Shown here piece after piece: positions 10,009 through 22,858 of a stretch of 64,000 nt of DNA. The notes under the pieces are model-generated. The model saw only the letters and a list, made by a program, of their open reading frames with translations. It was not told the origin of the DNA and ran no database searches. The stretch's first letter is position 1, and the number at the start of each line of letters is the position of its first letter. Location of the stretch: assembly GCF_015832195.1 (NCBI RefSeq), contig NC_052028.1, positions 9,405,501-9,469,500 on the forward strand. Reading direction: 5' to 3'. The position numbers were made by a program, and so were the translations under genes. This DNA comes from Motacilla alba alba (lineage: Eukaryota; Chordata; Aves; Passeriformes; Motacillidae).

Positions 10009-13000
10009 CTCTAGGCTAGGCTGAGATTTTCTCATGCCTTGGAGTCCCTGCCTGGTGTTTCTCCACCACAGGGGAAGGCAAGATCACAATCCACATCTCA
10101 GTTTCTCTTTTTCTGAGACAGAGGAGTCTGTGACGCTCATGCAGGCATTAAGATATATCTCTTTGGTTTATCTGAAGTTCTTTGTTTCGTCATAGAAGTT
10201 GTTATAGTGGAGATTCTTCTCCTAGGCGTGGCATTCATGTCAGCCAAGAAGGCCAATGCCTATCTTGTACTTGCTAAGAAAAACGTGAAGTGCAGAGCCA
10301 GAAAAATTATGAGATCCAAGGAGATAAGTGGGAAGAAGTTCAAGTGTTAAATTGAATGTAAACTGCACAAGAAAAGCTTCCTCTCTCTAAAGCCATTTTC
10401 TTCCTGTATATGCTGCTTCAGTAATGCACAGACCGATCACTTCCAGCTTGGATAAGTAGTATGCAGGGTATCCTGCCAGAGACAGGCTCCAAAAGGAATG
10501 AAGCCATGAAGTGAGAGGAAATTTAAGTAGTCATAATAATTTTCAAGGCAGTTTTCCTAAACTGTTGATCTTGTGACAGATCCAGAATCAGACACAAGTG
10601 GAACAACCAACCTGTTAGAAGCCACTCGTGCAGCAGAAGTGTATTTTTTAAGGGGTTTTAGAGGTCCTATGTGCAGTTTCACTATAAGATATAAAGTGCT
10701 GGACACATCAAGAAATCCTTGCTTAGTAAGGGTGAAATTCCAAGGCTACTGGGCTGTACAACACCCAGTCTGAAGAGAATACAAAGGTCCTCTTTGAGTG
10801 ATGGAGAAAGCAATGGATAATCTTGAGTCACAAGGAGAAAAATTTGGAGAAACCAGAACCTTGCAAGTGGGGAAAAACATGTTAAGATGCCCTGCCACCA
10901 ACACCTGCTGCATCAAACTGGCACCTGCATGGCCTCACCTCTGTGAAAGCACCAGGACTTAGCTCATCTTCATGGACTGCTCTATTCTCCCATGTTTCAA
11001 AACATTTTATCATTAATGTAGCCTACTTCACACACAGTATAGAAACACATGGTATAGAAATCCTGCCAATTCTCATGGATAAGGGCCAGCTTGTTCTTAC
11101 TTATGCAACCAGGTGGGAACCAATATCCGTCCCTGCTTCGCTGTCAAATTACTATTGCTGTGTTTCCATCAAGCAGCCTGCAGGTGGATTTTCAACACTG
11201 CCAGCATGAAAAGTGAGCTGCAATGTGGGGCTGGCTGGTGAAGAGCTCCAAAAAAGCCGTGGAGTGAATGCCGTGTGCTGTCTGTGTGTCCTGCATGTTC
11301 AGCCTCCCTCTGCATGCTGTGCTGAGTGGGAAATCCAGCACACAGGGTCATCGCACAGTGGGACAAGCAAGGAAGGGTGAGTGGACTTCTGATGGGAGAG
11401 CCCTCAATGTTTCCCTTTCCTGGTATGAAAGACCACGAAAGAAGACACTGGAAGAGGACACTAGGAAAAGTCTTAAAATATTGTTGACCTCTATGATTAA
11501 TTCCTGCTGCCTCCTGCCTGCTTTTAGAGATGGTTGGTTGTGGGAAGCATTTTCAATATGCATGACACACATCATGGCTGGGCTGTTGCTGTCAGGGCTT
11601 TTTTTCTTTTAGACATCTTGGCTCTTGCTAAAAATCATTGCAACACGGAAAGCTTGGCTGAACCCAGGCCACCTCTGGTGACTGTACTATTGCATGGAAC
11701 AAGGAGGACTTGCAGGACTGAAGGTCTCTCTCATGTGCTCGCCCCTCTCACAGCTCCTGAGTGCCACTAGTGTTTGTTAATAAGCTTAAATGGTTTCAAA
11801 TTATTAAAACTCTTCTGAAAGTAATGAGAGCTCCATTACCTACAGAAGATAATGTGAGTCCTGAGGATATCCCGTGGTCCACTAGCTAGGGCAGAGCACA
11901 GCATGTGGCTCTCAGGGGGTGCACTGCTCTCTTGGATTGGATTGAATCTGAAATGTTCATCAGGATTTGATGTTATAAGTAATCTTGCTATTACTACACT
12001 ATGGTTTACCCTTTCACAAAGGGATTAGAATGCCCCTATTTTCCTTGATTTCTACATTAGCTTATGTCATCTTTATCTAAGAGAAAGGGAAAAAATACTC
12101 CAAGCCACCTTATCTCTGGAAAATGAAACTATGATCTCTTCATTTGCGGTCTTTGCATCTCTTCTATCTTGATCAGTGCACACAGTAAACGTAAAACAAA
12201 CTGCTTTGTTACCTGGGTGTTTTTCCTCTGCAAGGAGTTGGTTTTTTCTACATTAGAAAACCCAAAATGTGTAAAGATTCTTAGAAACTCTACACTGGGA
12301 TGCAAATTCTCTCATGAGAACTCATAAACTCTGGAGGTTTATGCAAACTAGATTAAAATAGCAATCTGGAAATTGGATGTTTTGTGCAGCATTTTTGGCC
12401 ATTCAACCTAGCACCAAAGTAAAGGCATTATAAGAAAATATATATCCTAAAGTATTTACACATAAACCAAAAATGTGCAGGACATTAGAGTCTCCAAAGG
12501 AATCAGAACAAGCTGCCTGTAAGATTCCACAGAAATAAATTGGAGAGTTTTATATATTCACCTTTTCCAAATAATCTGTTCAGGGCTGGAATCTTAATAT
12601 CCCATCACTGGAAAGTTGATGGGCTGCCCTGGTGCTGGCAATGCCCGTGGTGATGGAGCTCTCTACCCTGTCCTTACTCTGCTCCTCCACTGCACCCTGC
12701 CCACTGCATCCCTCAGCGTGTAGGGAAGTGGCAGGACATGGGGACACTCCCTCTGCTGCTGTGTGGCTCAGTCCCAGACTGACCACAGAGAGTTCCCTAC
12801 TCAGGTATCCTCATGGTAATAAAGGGGATGTTTCTACGGGCTACTGCTCTCAGTACCTTTAAGTTTGGTGATCTTTATTTCATTTTTTTGAGCAATGGAT
12901 GAAAAGCTTTTATTTCCTCTCCTCCACATTTTGATCTGTATTGCTGAAAGAGAGATTAAGGGAGAAAAGTGGATGATCAGCTACCTAGACATGAGGACAG

Positions 13001-14816
13001 AAAATAATTGGCAAATGACAACATATTTGTGAAAATATGTTGCTGCAGCTTGTCATCATAATGAATATTTTTAAAATATCAAAGCTAAATGTTTGAAGAT
13101 TCTATTAAAAAGTTAGTATTTTTGCTGGGATGGCATCAGATATTAATTTCTACAGCCTTGGATCAGCCTCTAAATGTCAGAAAAAAATCTAAACTCTCTA
13201 AAGAGAAGCTGCAACTGGTGCCACTCGCTCCTGTTCCCCATCCACCTGGACTCTAACCAATACATGGAAAGATCTTTCAGTGCCAGTTTGACTTCTGATG
13301 ATTTCTCTTTCACTGTAAATTGAACGCAGCTTCTCTGACAACTCATTTAGCCCGGAGCAACAACAGTGTGAGACAGATTTCACTAAGCAATCAAATAGAA
13401 AAGCTAAGATGTAGAGATAGTGCTGGCACTGCTGGCAGAGAGTGACCGTGGGCAAGGAGGAACCACGGGCATGGGAGCAGCTCAGAAGCAGCTGTGGAAG
13501 CTCTGCCATTCTCATTTGCACTTAGGAACAAAAATACAGACTTTGCCCCTTGGGCTGTAGGCCTGGGAAGAAGTTCTTCTCACTGCCCAATGTCCATAAT
13601 TACACCTTGTGTATGGAAAGGTCTTAATTATGGGCTCTGTACACCTTCCACACTGAATCACCTGAGGCAGGAAGCATCCAGCCCAGCCCAGAGGAGGTGC
13701 TGGTGTGCAGGCAGGGAGGCAGGGGCAGGAGCAGCAGGCAGGTCCTCCGCCACTGCCCTTGCTGGTAGTGGAGCCACACTCAGCCAGGTGAACCCATTGC
13801 TGGTTGGCAAATGCCAGAGAAAAACCAGCTAATTGTAGCTCAGTGTTTTCTCTTTCCAGGACAGTTTCCAGAGGGATCACACGAATCCTTCAGCCAGACT
13901 GACCTGAAGAAGTCTCAAGCTTTTGGAGGAGACCTTTAAGGCATAATGGGACTTATGGCAAAGAGAAGGGATGCTTAGAAGTCAACACTGGGGATTTAAA
14001 AGAAATCTGAAAGGCTACCATTTGCTCTGCCAAGGTGTGCAACTTGCAAAAAGGAAACTTCTGTGACCAGGGAGGGCTCTCACCAACACTCAGCTGTATT
14101 TGGAGAGGCCACCAAATTTCCAAGAGAATTTCCAAGTTAATACCATTGGGGTTCCCTAGGACTACTTTTGCATCCAGTCCTTCCAGCTCAAAAGGCAATG
14201 GTGGGATGCAAGCCTGTTTGCACTCTGAGGGCCCCACGCTCAGCCACACACTGCTGCACCTGCACTCAGCAGAGGTGACATCATGGTCAAGGACTATGCG
14301 ATGGCTCTCTGGATGCAGCAGCTGTAACTCAGTGTGACAACTTGTCCAGGCAGTGCTCCACGACTTCATCCATCTGTCTGTCTGCTCCATGGACTCCTGC
14401 AGTGTCACCAGCTTTCTTTGAGCAAGATCCTGCTCTGGAAGGCACCCTGCAGCACATCAGTTTGCTTTCTCAGGAACTTTGGCAATGTTGTAACATTATA
14501 ATCTCTTTGCTTTCATGTAACTATAATTTACATAAGTGCAGGAGGCAAACCCCACATTTGAAAAAAAAAAAAAAAAGCTTTCGTAGATTTTTTTAACCAT
14601 TGTTTCCTGCTGGGGTGTGATATCATAATGTTCAAATTAATCACTTCTGAGGAGCATTTGTGAATTTCCGCACTACTAAAGTCACTCGAGTAGGTGACTC
14701 AATTCCATGTTTGATTTGTTTAAAATGCTGTCCAAGCTATGGGAAAAAATAGTGGGCACCTGGTATCGGTTTTATTGGGTTTTTCCATATTAGAATGGGA
14801 ATTTTGTGAAGACTCA

Positions 14817-14824
14817 ATTAAAAG
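14817..14824 (+). promoter_or_regulatory. TATA-like element of IL9
   Basis: ATTAAAAG about 45-50 bases before the IL9 ATG, with no other TATA-like box nearby. It fits a short 5' UTR, as in other type-2 cytokine genes. Inferred from position and sequence only. Confidence 0.45.
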
Positions 14825-14867
14825 GAGTGTCCTCCTGTTCTTCTGTCACCCATCAGACTGAGCTGAC

Positions 14868-14975
14868 ATGAATGCCAGCATGCTGTCATACATACTCTTC
14901 TCTTGTCTGCTGCTCTCTGTGCAAGCAGAGTATTGTGCTGTCCGGGAAATTATCCGCTATACACAGCGCCTACTT
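14868..14975 (+). CDS. IL9: IL9 exon 1
   Basis: Thirty-six codons that hold the signal peptide and helix A (VREIIRYTQRLL). The donor is CTT|GTAAGT. I chose the ATG at 14868 as the first in frame after the TATA-like box. Confidence 0.9.
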
Positions 14976-17175
14976 GTAAGTGCCTGTTTAGCACATTAAT
15001 TCTGAAAAATGCATGCCTGTGCAGGAGATGATAGTAAATACTGACTTCTCACTTGCTCTTCTTGCAGGATGATAGTTCTGTGAGTTGCCCATGTAGGCAG
15101 ACAGCTACCAGTGTGAGTACATGGCTTTTGAGAATATAATGAAACTGAAAAAAAATCTGTTCTTGTACATTGAATGCTGGATGTTAACACTCATTCTTTT
15201 TTTGTTTTTTCAGTCATGTTCATGTCTCCCCATTCCTGAAGTAAGTATATTTCTTTTCAAGCTCTTATAGATGTTAAATAAGTTTGGTATTAACTGAGTT
15301 TAAGTTTGTTCACTTTGCTCCTTATGTAATTTTTGCTTTCAGTTATAAGGAAGATTTTAATACACCAATAGCAGCAAAACTGAGCTTGATGAATAGTTGT
15401 GGGGAGGGAAGCAGAAGTCTTGCCACTACAGAGCAATCAGAATGAAGCCCAGATTCAGGCAAAAGTCCTCTGTAGGCTTGACTTGCATATCAAGAGATAC
15501 AGGCCCTTGCTTTGAAAATCTCTGCAAGGCTTTGTTTTATGGCTGGGTGCCTAAATACTAAGTGAACCTGGGCTAAAGATGTCAGGCCTCTGACTTAGCT
15601 CTAGCTGTATCCAGCACTATTTCATTGTTTTAAGCCTCCTCAGATATGGTGAAGCCCCAGCATCAGCTGAAACTATGCCTCAAAGAGGTAACATTTACAG
15701 TTTCAGGTTTTCTGAGAGATGGGATGTTTCTTATGGCATACACGAGAATTCAGTGTTTTACAGTCCCCCCCAAAGGTCTTCTATCAGTTTTTAATACATT
15801 GCAAAATCCGTTGCATTTGACTGTGACATGCTGCCACATTTAGGAAAACAAATTTCTTCCTTCTGTGGATAAACACAGAAGGCATTCTGAGTTTTTCTAA
15901 TGCTTTCTTTGTTGAACAGCGTGGCCACGAACTGGCATGCTTTGTGGATGGAACCAAACACCTGATGGAAAACAACTCATCTTCCAATCCAGTAATTACA
16001 AGGCTTTACTGGACCTTCCAGGCTCTACTGGATAGAAGCCTCTGTAAAGTAAGACTTTCTTACTTTTCTACAGATCTTCTTCTATCTTTTACAAAAGAAA
16101 GCATTTTTAAAATAATTTAAACATTTGCAGATAAGTATTTCATTAATTTCAGATGTGTTTTAAATATTCACATTGTGCAGGAGCCAGATAAAACAGTAAC
16201 CTCTGTGAGGCAGTGAAAAGATTTTCAAGTTGGCAGAGGAAGAAGGGGGATGGGCTCTGCCCCACTGTGCCCTTTCTCTTCTCCAAACCCTTTGAACATA
16301 GATCTCTGGGAGAGGAGCTGTATTTAAATTGCTTTTCTATTCTCCTTTCTCAAAATGTGTTTTGACATTAAATAATAATGACCTAACACTGGGGACTGGA
16401 TGTGCAGGAGTTGCATGGCTGGAGCCAGGTGGGCAGAGTATCCTTCTCCTCTGCAGCTTTAATTCTACCTAAGCAGCAGTGTCTGCACTGATTCTCGGCT
16501 GTGAAATACAGCTGTGACCTGCAGCATCTTGCAGCTCGTGATGATGCTCAGGAAGGCTCTTGGGTCCTCCCTCAGGTGCCTTTTCTGAGGCAGTGAAACA
16601 TCCTTTATTTACATACTGAGCAAAGCTCCTGTGTGATTCCATGAGACACAGGAGATGCTGACCAGCTCCTTAAAGCTGCCTTCAAACTTGCAAGGAGGAA
16701 TAGTTTGGGTGGCCTTGAGACACTGACCCCTTGTCCTAATCTTACCCTACTCCTCGTGGTATCTACACTGTTTTCTGGGTTGAAACAGCCTTGTTTAAAT
16801 GACTTCAGCTATAACTGAATATATAGAATTATATGACAATCCACCCTCCACCTTCTTAGTGGAGGGGGGATTGTCATACAATTCTATATATATATTCAGT
16901 TCATATATTCCATCATGAAAAGCCATTCTTACACTCATTGCTCAAGGAACAATTCTCTGGGACATTATTGTGTAGCTCCAAATAATGTATATTTTCACTG
17001 GTTCATCTAAACTCTTTATTTAATTTAAAAATCTTTGCTAACCCAATATTTGTTCTTTCTTTCACAGAGACTGGCACATAGCGATCAATGCCAGTATGAG
17101 ACCAAGGGAAATGTGAAGGAATTTCTGAAAAAAATCCTGACAACCTATCAAGAAATTGATAAATTCGATGCTTAA
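14868..17175 (+). CDS. IL9: Interleukin-9
   Basis: The CDS is join(14868..14975, 15068..15112, 15214..15240, 15920..16048, 17068..17175): five exons, all introns phase 0 and GT-AG, 138 residues. The precursor starts with a hydrophobic signal peptide (about residues 1-20, ending SVQA before EYC). The family pattern CPC (43-45), CSC (53-55) and C67, plus later C102 and C111, matches the cysteine-rich IL-9 core; human IL-9 has CHC, CLC and PCF at the same places. I count eight cysteines in the mature chain; mammalian IL-9 has ten. There are overlapping N-glycosylation sequons at N78 and N79. IL-9 is a secreted four-helix cytokine that signals through IL9R and the common gamma chain to T cells and mast cells. 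A second in-frame ATG at 14880 could also serve as the start. Its place next to SLC25A48 supports the call. Confidence 0.92.
15068..15112 (+). CDS. IL9: IL9 exon 2
   Basis: Fifteen codons between TTGCAG and GTGAGT, encoding the CPC cysteine pair. It is too short to stand out as an open frame and was found from the splice sites and family pattern. Confidence 0.88.
15214..15240 (+). CDS. IL9: IL9 exon 3 (27-base micro-exon)
   Basis: Nine codons (SCSCLPIPE) between TTTTTTCAG and GTAAGT. They supply the CxC pair that aligns with the CLC of mammalian IL-9. Confidence 0.87.
15241..15919 (+). other. IL9 intron 3
   Basis: GT-AG, 679 bases; no repeat or other element recognised. Confidence 0.85.
15920..16048 (+). 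CDS. IL9: IL9 exon 4
   Basis: Forty-three codons between GAACAG and GTAAGA. Encodes ELACFVDGTKHLMENNSSS and the helix RLYWTFQALLDRSLCK, with two overlapping N-glycosylation sequons. Confidence 0.9.
16049..17067 (+). other. IL9 intron 4
   Basis: GT-AG, 1019 bases. Holds the inverted repeat at 16813-16901; otherwise featureless. Confidence 0.85.
16813..16901. repeat. Near-perfect inverted repeat (hairpin)
   Basis: The left arm (16813-16851) begins AACTGAATATATAGAATT and the right arm ends AATTCTATATATATATTCAGTT. The arms are 39 and 43 bases long, pair along their full length with a 4-base TA-unit difference and two mismatches, and leave a loop of about 7 bases. It could be a small non-autonomous transposon, a palindromic duplication or a hairpin RNA precursor. 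No clear target-site duplication is visible. Confidence 0.85.
17068..17175 (+). CDS. IL9: IL9 exon 5
   Basis: Thirty-five codons plus TAA after TTTCACAG. Encodes C111 and the C-terminal amphipathic helix (NVKEFLKKILTTYQEID). Confidence 0.9.
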   Translation, partial: RLAHSDQCQYETKGNVKEFLKKILTTYQEIDKFDA

Positions 17176-17224
17176 TGTTTTTTTAAAAAGATTTTTAAAA
17201 ATCCAGGCTTTGGAAAGAACAGAG

Positions 17225-17242
17225 TTATTTATTGTATTTATT
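17225..17242 (+). promoter_or_regulatory. AU-rich element in the IL9 3' UTR
   Basis: Two ATTTA pentamers (17227-17231 and 17236-17240) in a TTATTTATT/TATTTATT context, 50 bases after the stop. Such elements recruit mRNA-destabilising proteins and are typical of cytokine transcripts, so rapid IL9 mRNA turnover is likely. Confidence 0.65.
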
Positions 17243-17277
17243 GTCCACCTGGAATATAGAAGGTAGAAATAATCATT

Positions 17278-17291
17278 AATAAACCAATAAA
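17278..17291 (+). terminator. IL9 polyadenylation signals
   Basis: Two overlapping-range AATAAA hexamers (17278-17283 and 17286-17291) about 100 bases after the IL9 stop. Either could direct cleavage near 17305-17315. Confidence 0.75.
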
Positions 17292-20200
17292 ATTACAATT
17301 TACCTGAACACAAAATGTATTTGAGTCTTCATTTTATGTTCTGTACTTGGTGAAAGGTTGGAACACCCTGCTATCATACCTGTCAAAATGCTTCTGCAAA
17401 GCTCCAGTCCAACAATTTCACCAACAGGAGATGCTCCAGCAAAATTCACACTCTGCCCACTGTATAGCACAAGAAATATTTCAGGACTTGAGATGGAAAC
17501 AAAAAAATCTGTGTGTTCTTTCTGCATCACTTATTTTTCGATAATACCTACACACCATGAACAAGTCACTTAACTTCTTCCTTGCACGGCTGCAGGTTTT
17601 CCTGCCTACAGCCACTTTTTTATTTCCTTCTAAATATTCAGTAGTAGACAACTCCGGAACATAACTTACAAAAACAGGGCCAAATCCAGCATTAATTACA
17701 AGCTCTTAACAGCGTTGTGCATTTGGAAGGTGTTGTGGACAACTGTTTCTTTCTCAGTATTTAATGCTGTTTTTTTTCCTATAGAGTCATGAACTCAGCA
17801 ATGCTTCTCTATCACTTCTCTACTCAGCTCAACAGAAGAGTCAAAAATGGAGCTTTGTTGGAAAAAAGAAACCAACCAATGTGTAAAAGAAGATGCTTAT
17901 CTCAGCCACCTATTCCAGTCTTATCAACATCTAACTTAGATCTCTTCACAGTTGGGAAAATCCCAAATTTCATCTCTGCTGTGGCTCAGAGAGAAGCAAA
18001 GGCATTGTAATAGGGCCTTTGAGATGGAATATCTTAAATATCTCCAAGGACTCATACCTCCACCACCTCCAATGGAGTCAGGTGGATTTTTCAGAACCTC
18101 CACAAAGAGACAAAAAGCATATAATTTCCTTTCTTTGTTTCATCGATGGGATGGACCTGTGTCTGGGATCAAAAGCATGATGGAAATGCTCCTCTACACT
18201 GCTGTTCTTAAGCCTCCCATTTGTATGGGCTTCAGGAAAAGACAGAACTGGGTTACAGAAAATGCATCTGATACAGCTACATAAAGGAGTTAAACTAATG
18301 TAACATATCAGAAGCATTTTCTCATGTGTTTCTGCTGCCTGTTTCAAATATGATAAAGAAATAACAAATGCTAAAAGAGAAAAGACTATTATTCTCTGTT
18401 AACACCTACAAATATGAAACCAAGAAATAAAACAACTATTTATTCTCTCCCACATTTTCATATCTTCCTACATTTTCTATACCATTCAGCTCAGGCAGCT
18501 CTCCCCTAAATAACCAATTGGTTTATTGCATTCTAGTGCAAAGAAAAATCATCCACGATTGAATCAGCACAATGATTCAATCCCAAAATATCCATCTGAC
18601 AAGTCAGCACAATGCTTATGTCTGCTCCTGGCCCTAAGCAGAAGAAAAAGGTTCATTAATGTCCATATTGAATCTAAGATGCTAGATCCCAAAATTCTAA
18701 GTATCATCTCCACCAAACTGATATTGTTTTGTAAATATTTTCCAAGTGCTATCCAAGCTATTCCAGTCTTCCTGTTTTGCTGATGTTTTGCATTGTGTGT
18801 GCAGCTCACCTGCACTGTGTCTAGACATGTTATGTAGCAAGAGGAAAATCTGAAAAAAGTTGATTCATTTTTATAGATGAGCAAAAGACTTCCCAAGTCA
18901 TGGCACTGCAAGGAAAAATAAAACTCTTTGTCTAACACTTTTTATTGCCAAATTTACTTCATTAAATTTATGAAATACAGGAATGGTGAAATTGTGACAG
19001 AGGCAAAAGATACATAATAAATTCAGCTTTGTCCAGCATAAGCTGGCAAGAGTGGAATATAGTCAGTCAACTTCCAGTCAAGAGACAATAATAGGAAACT
19101 CTTGCCCAGAATTTGAAAAAAAAAAAAAACCAACTTTTAAACTGCAGAAAATACATCTGCAAAATATCTATTATCTGATGCCTCAATTTGCACTTGCATG
19201 AGAGAAGTGATCACTGTGTGCTTAAACCATCGAGTGCAGGATTGTGCAACCTGAAATAAGAGCTCCACTGCCACTGAGCCCCTGTGAGCTGCTGCAAAGT
19301 GTTTGCTTGCACTGGTGACCTCCCCAAGCTCCTGTGAGTCCAGGAATGGGGCAGTGCTTCATCCTCAAATATTTTCACTGTCTGCCTCCCCACAGGCATA
19401 TTCAGATCTTCTCTCCAGGACTCTTACGCCCTGCCAGACTTTGCAAGCCCCAGGGCAGGCTGTGGGCAGGGCTGGGTGTCTCTTGGCAGACCAATACATC
19501 CCTTCACCTGACCCTGGGCTGGCTCCTGGGGAATTTCAGACCCAGTGGATGCCCATGGTCCTCTTCTCACTCTCATGTTTGACTCTCAATAGGACTGGAA
19601 ACTGTCAGATGAAAACAAAAGGCAACTGATCCATTGAGTTACTTAATTACCGTAACAAGTACCTTATTCTGTTATCTCAGTTATCTCTCTGTTGCAGCTC
19701 TCTAGCGGGATGTGTCATCTCATGCTCTGATAGAGAGGATGTGGCCTAGGGCAGGGGGGACAGGGGAGGTGAAGAAGGTCAGATATTCTGTGTGCAAGAT
19801 AACTTGTCTGCACAAGTCAATTATATTGTGGAATAGACTGACAAGTCTTAATCGTCAATCAACCGTGACTTTGGGAAAGAGCCCTTATTCCAGCACTTCA
19901 AACCTGCCCAGGAGCCCATGGCAGGGTGTGAGCTTGTCTTCAAGTATGCACAGCTCCACACTTGCCTTGTTTCTACACCTCACATCAGATACAGGAAACT
20001 CGGAGACAAAGTGGACAATTTGCTTTATGATTTCAGAGACAGAAACACTTTGTGACTGAGGATAGTCGTGGCTATTTTCTTTAAAGTGGGAAGTAACACC
20101 ATTATCTGTGTACCAAGCACCTCTTTCTTCAGGAATGCCTGCTCAGGAGAGTTCAGTGTTTGGCATACACAGACCAGTTCCATACCACGTACCCCCACAG

Positions 20201-22726
20201 CTGTAGTATTTTCCTCCTAAGCATGAAGTAATGCAAAACTGTATGTTAAGACTGACCCAGATGGACTTGAGAAGTTATTTTGCTCTTCAGCAAAGAGGAA
20301 TTCTCCCAGTGCTGCTACAGCAGCCAGCACACAACTCTTTCTTTGAGGGGTTTTGCTGCTGTCAACAGTCAGCCAGAAACCCATTCACAAAATCTGCATT
20401 TCCACAGTAGAATTTTCTTAGTTCAGGCATCCACATAGCAGCATGGATATTGCAAAACTTGTAGAGCTGTCTTCAGAAACCCAGCTAGGACAGCTTAATG
20501 TGCTGGTGTGTCTGCTAGGACACTTCCCAGGGCAGAAGCACAGCAACAGAGCCAAAGCTCTTGTGCTGCAGTCTGTTATCCCTGATTTTACCTAGCTCCA
20601 TGACCTGCTGCAGGACAAGCCCAAGCCCCAAGCAGTGCCAATGGTCCAATAAGAATCTGTCTCCAATGACAAATAAATGAAAACTGTTTTTGAAGATATT
20701 TCTGGAGGCACTAGAACTGTCCCAATGCATCTGGCATGTTGCTGTTCTTCCCTTAATCTCCTGCACCCCTGTAAGAACAAGTCTGGTATATGCCATGCTA
20801 TGGGAAGGAGAGGCACAGGCTGCTGTTCAAATGCTCCCAGCCATAAATCACACTTGGTATATAAAAGCAGCTTTGCATACTTGTAAAAGAAAGCTGATCT
20901 TATCTGGGTTATCCTCACAACACCCTCTTGAGGCATGTGGACAAGCCTCACTCTTCTAGTTTTACAGAAAAGTAAGGAAATTAGTTTGTTAAGATGGAGA
21001 GCTCATTTCTCTGCATTTCACAATTTTCTGAAGACTGGTAGTGCTTGCTTGTGAAGTTCAACACACACCAGGGTTTAACATTGTCAAGACTCGATAATAT
21101 CACATAAATTATATCATAAATAATATCAGCTGGAGGTATTGGGAAGAATAAAGCCAAAGGAACTACAGCTCCCAGTCCCAAATAAACCTCTACGTGCTCA
21201 TAGGTGGTTGCAGCTCCCTTCCCATCTCCTCTATTGGCCTCCCACTTTTGATTTAATCAATTGAAAAATCTCCAATAGTGAGCACTAAAGATTCTTCAGG
21301 ACCTCTAGGTGCATCTGTCATGGAAGCAACCACAGTGATCTATAAATTGCAGCATCTTCATGGACACACTCCGTAGCACAAGTTGCACGTGTTATCTTTT
21401 GTCATCTTCCATGAACTTCTGTAAATAATCCTGAATTTTTACAGCACTGTTATGAGATACAAGATAAACACTGTCTTCTTCCTATTGGGACACAGATATA
21501 GTTCAGGTAACAAAGAAGTGAAAGAGCTTGAAAGACAAGGCAAAAAGCTTCAGAAACACACTGTCATGACTGCAATTTTTTTTTTGGTGACTCACACACA
21601 AAAAATTAATTATGCTTATTATGAATGAGCAATGTGTCTAAATTGTTTTTCCTCTCTTAAATACAGTAGTGAAGTAACACATGATACAATCCTAAGTTTA
21701 TATCAGGTTATAATCTAAAAAAAAATCATTAAGTACAAAACTACCTTAAAGATAATTTTCCGTGCATAATACCAGTGATATTTCTTTTTACTCATGTTAG
21801 AAACAGCATCATCAAGATACTTCACATGAAAACAGATGCCCTTGATTTTTTCATTGTGTTCATATTGCTTATTTTTAATTTGATAAATATCAGACTAAAT
21901 AAGTATTTCCCAATAAGTCAACAAAAAGCCCAGGAGTGAGGGGAGTTCCCCCTGACTCCCCACAAACTGGAATTGTAAAAGAGCAAAAGAAGAGGGAAGT
22001 CGTGACTTAAGAGATGAAGATAGTGATCTGCCTAGTTCTGACTTTGAAAGCAGCCTGTGGGAGAGAAGAGACATATTTTGTCTAACATTGACTTCAGGCA
22101 GGATATAAATCAGTCACTGATGTAAGATTGTTCCACAGTGGCACAAAGTTTCTCACTCTCATTTTGCCATACTTCCATAGGCCTGACATCATGCAATTAA
22201 GTAAAACGGAATAGAAAGCAAAGCATGAAACTGAAGATCTCTACTGACCACAAGGGATTTTCAGCAATATAGTGCACTTAGAAATAGAGGCTGTGGCATT
22301 AAAAGAAAAGTGCAAACATGCATTTAATTGTTGTCACCTACTCAGAAGCAAGCACCCTATAGACCATTTGCTTAAGTACATCTCACAAGGGTTTAAGAGA
22401 GCAGGCATTTAGGGTCCAATGAGCCCTTCACTGATGGCTGACTGAGGCAGCAAAAGTTGTACAACAGTTCTGAGGAATGGGGAAGAGAAATTTATGAGTT
22501 TTAAAGTACAGCCTCCCTGCTCCTCATACACTCTGTGATGCTGAGGGCAAGATGTGCAAGTGAAGGATAATTTAATTCAGCTTTCACCATTCCAATAATC
22601 CTCTTACTGATCTTTGTGGAATTAAGAAGAGCTCTGAGCACAGCTCATATTCTGCATATTTAAATATAATGCCCTCATTAACACAGAGCATAAAGATGAG
22701 GGGGAAAAAAGGAGTGGCAAGAATCA

Positions 22727-22858
22727 GGGAATCACAGAACTGTTTGGGTTGGTAGGCACCTAGGGCTCATCTTGCTCCAACCCTCTGCCATGGGACACCA
22801 TCCATGATTCCAAGCTGCCCAGGTCCCTGAGCAACCTGGCCCTGAACACCTCAAATTC
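22727..22858 (-). mobile_element. CR1 LINE fragment
   Basis: Reverse-strand CR1 3' end: 'gaatcacagaactgtttggg' followed by '...ccctctgccatgggacacc' and '...gcccaggtccctgagcaacctggccctgaacacc', in the expected order. Confidence 0.85.

Larger units (their letters stand above)
5844..14816. other. Intergenic region SLC25A48-IL9
   Basis: About 9 kb, mostly AT-rich. I recognise two CR1 3'-end fragments, listed separately. Two short stop-free stretches (6034-6252 minus and about 10140-10350 plus) are discussed as findings but are not called as genes. No RNA gene is recognised. Confidence 0.75.
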
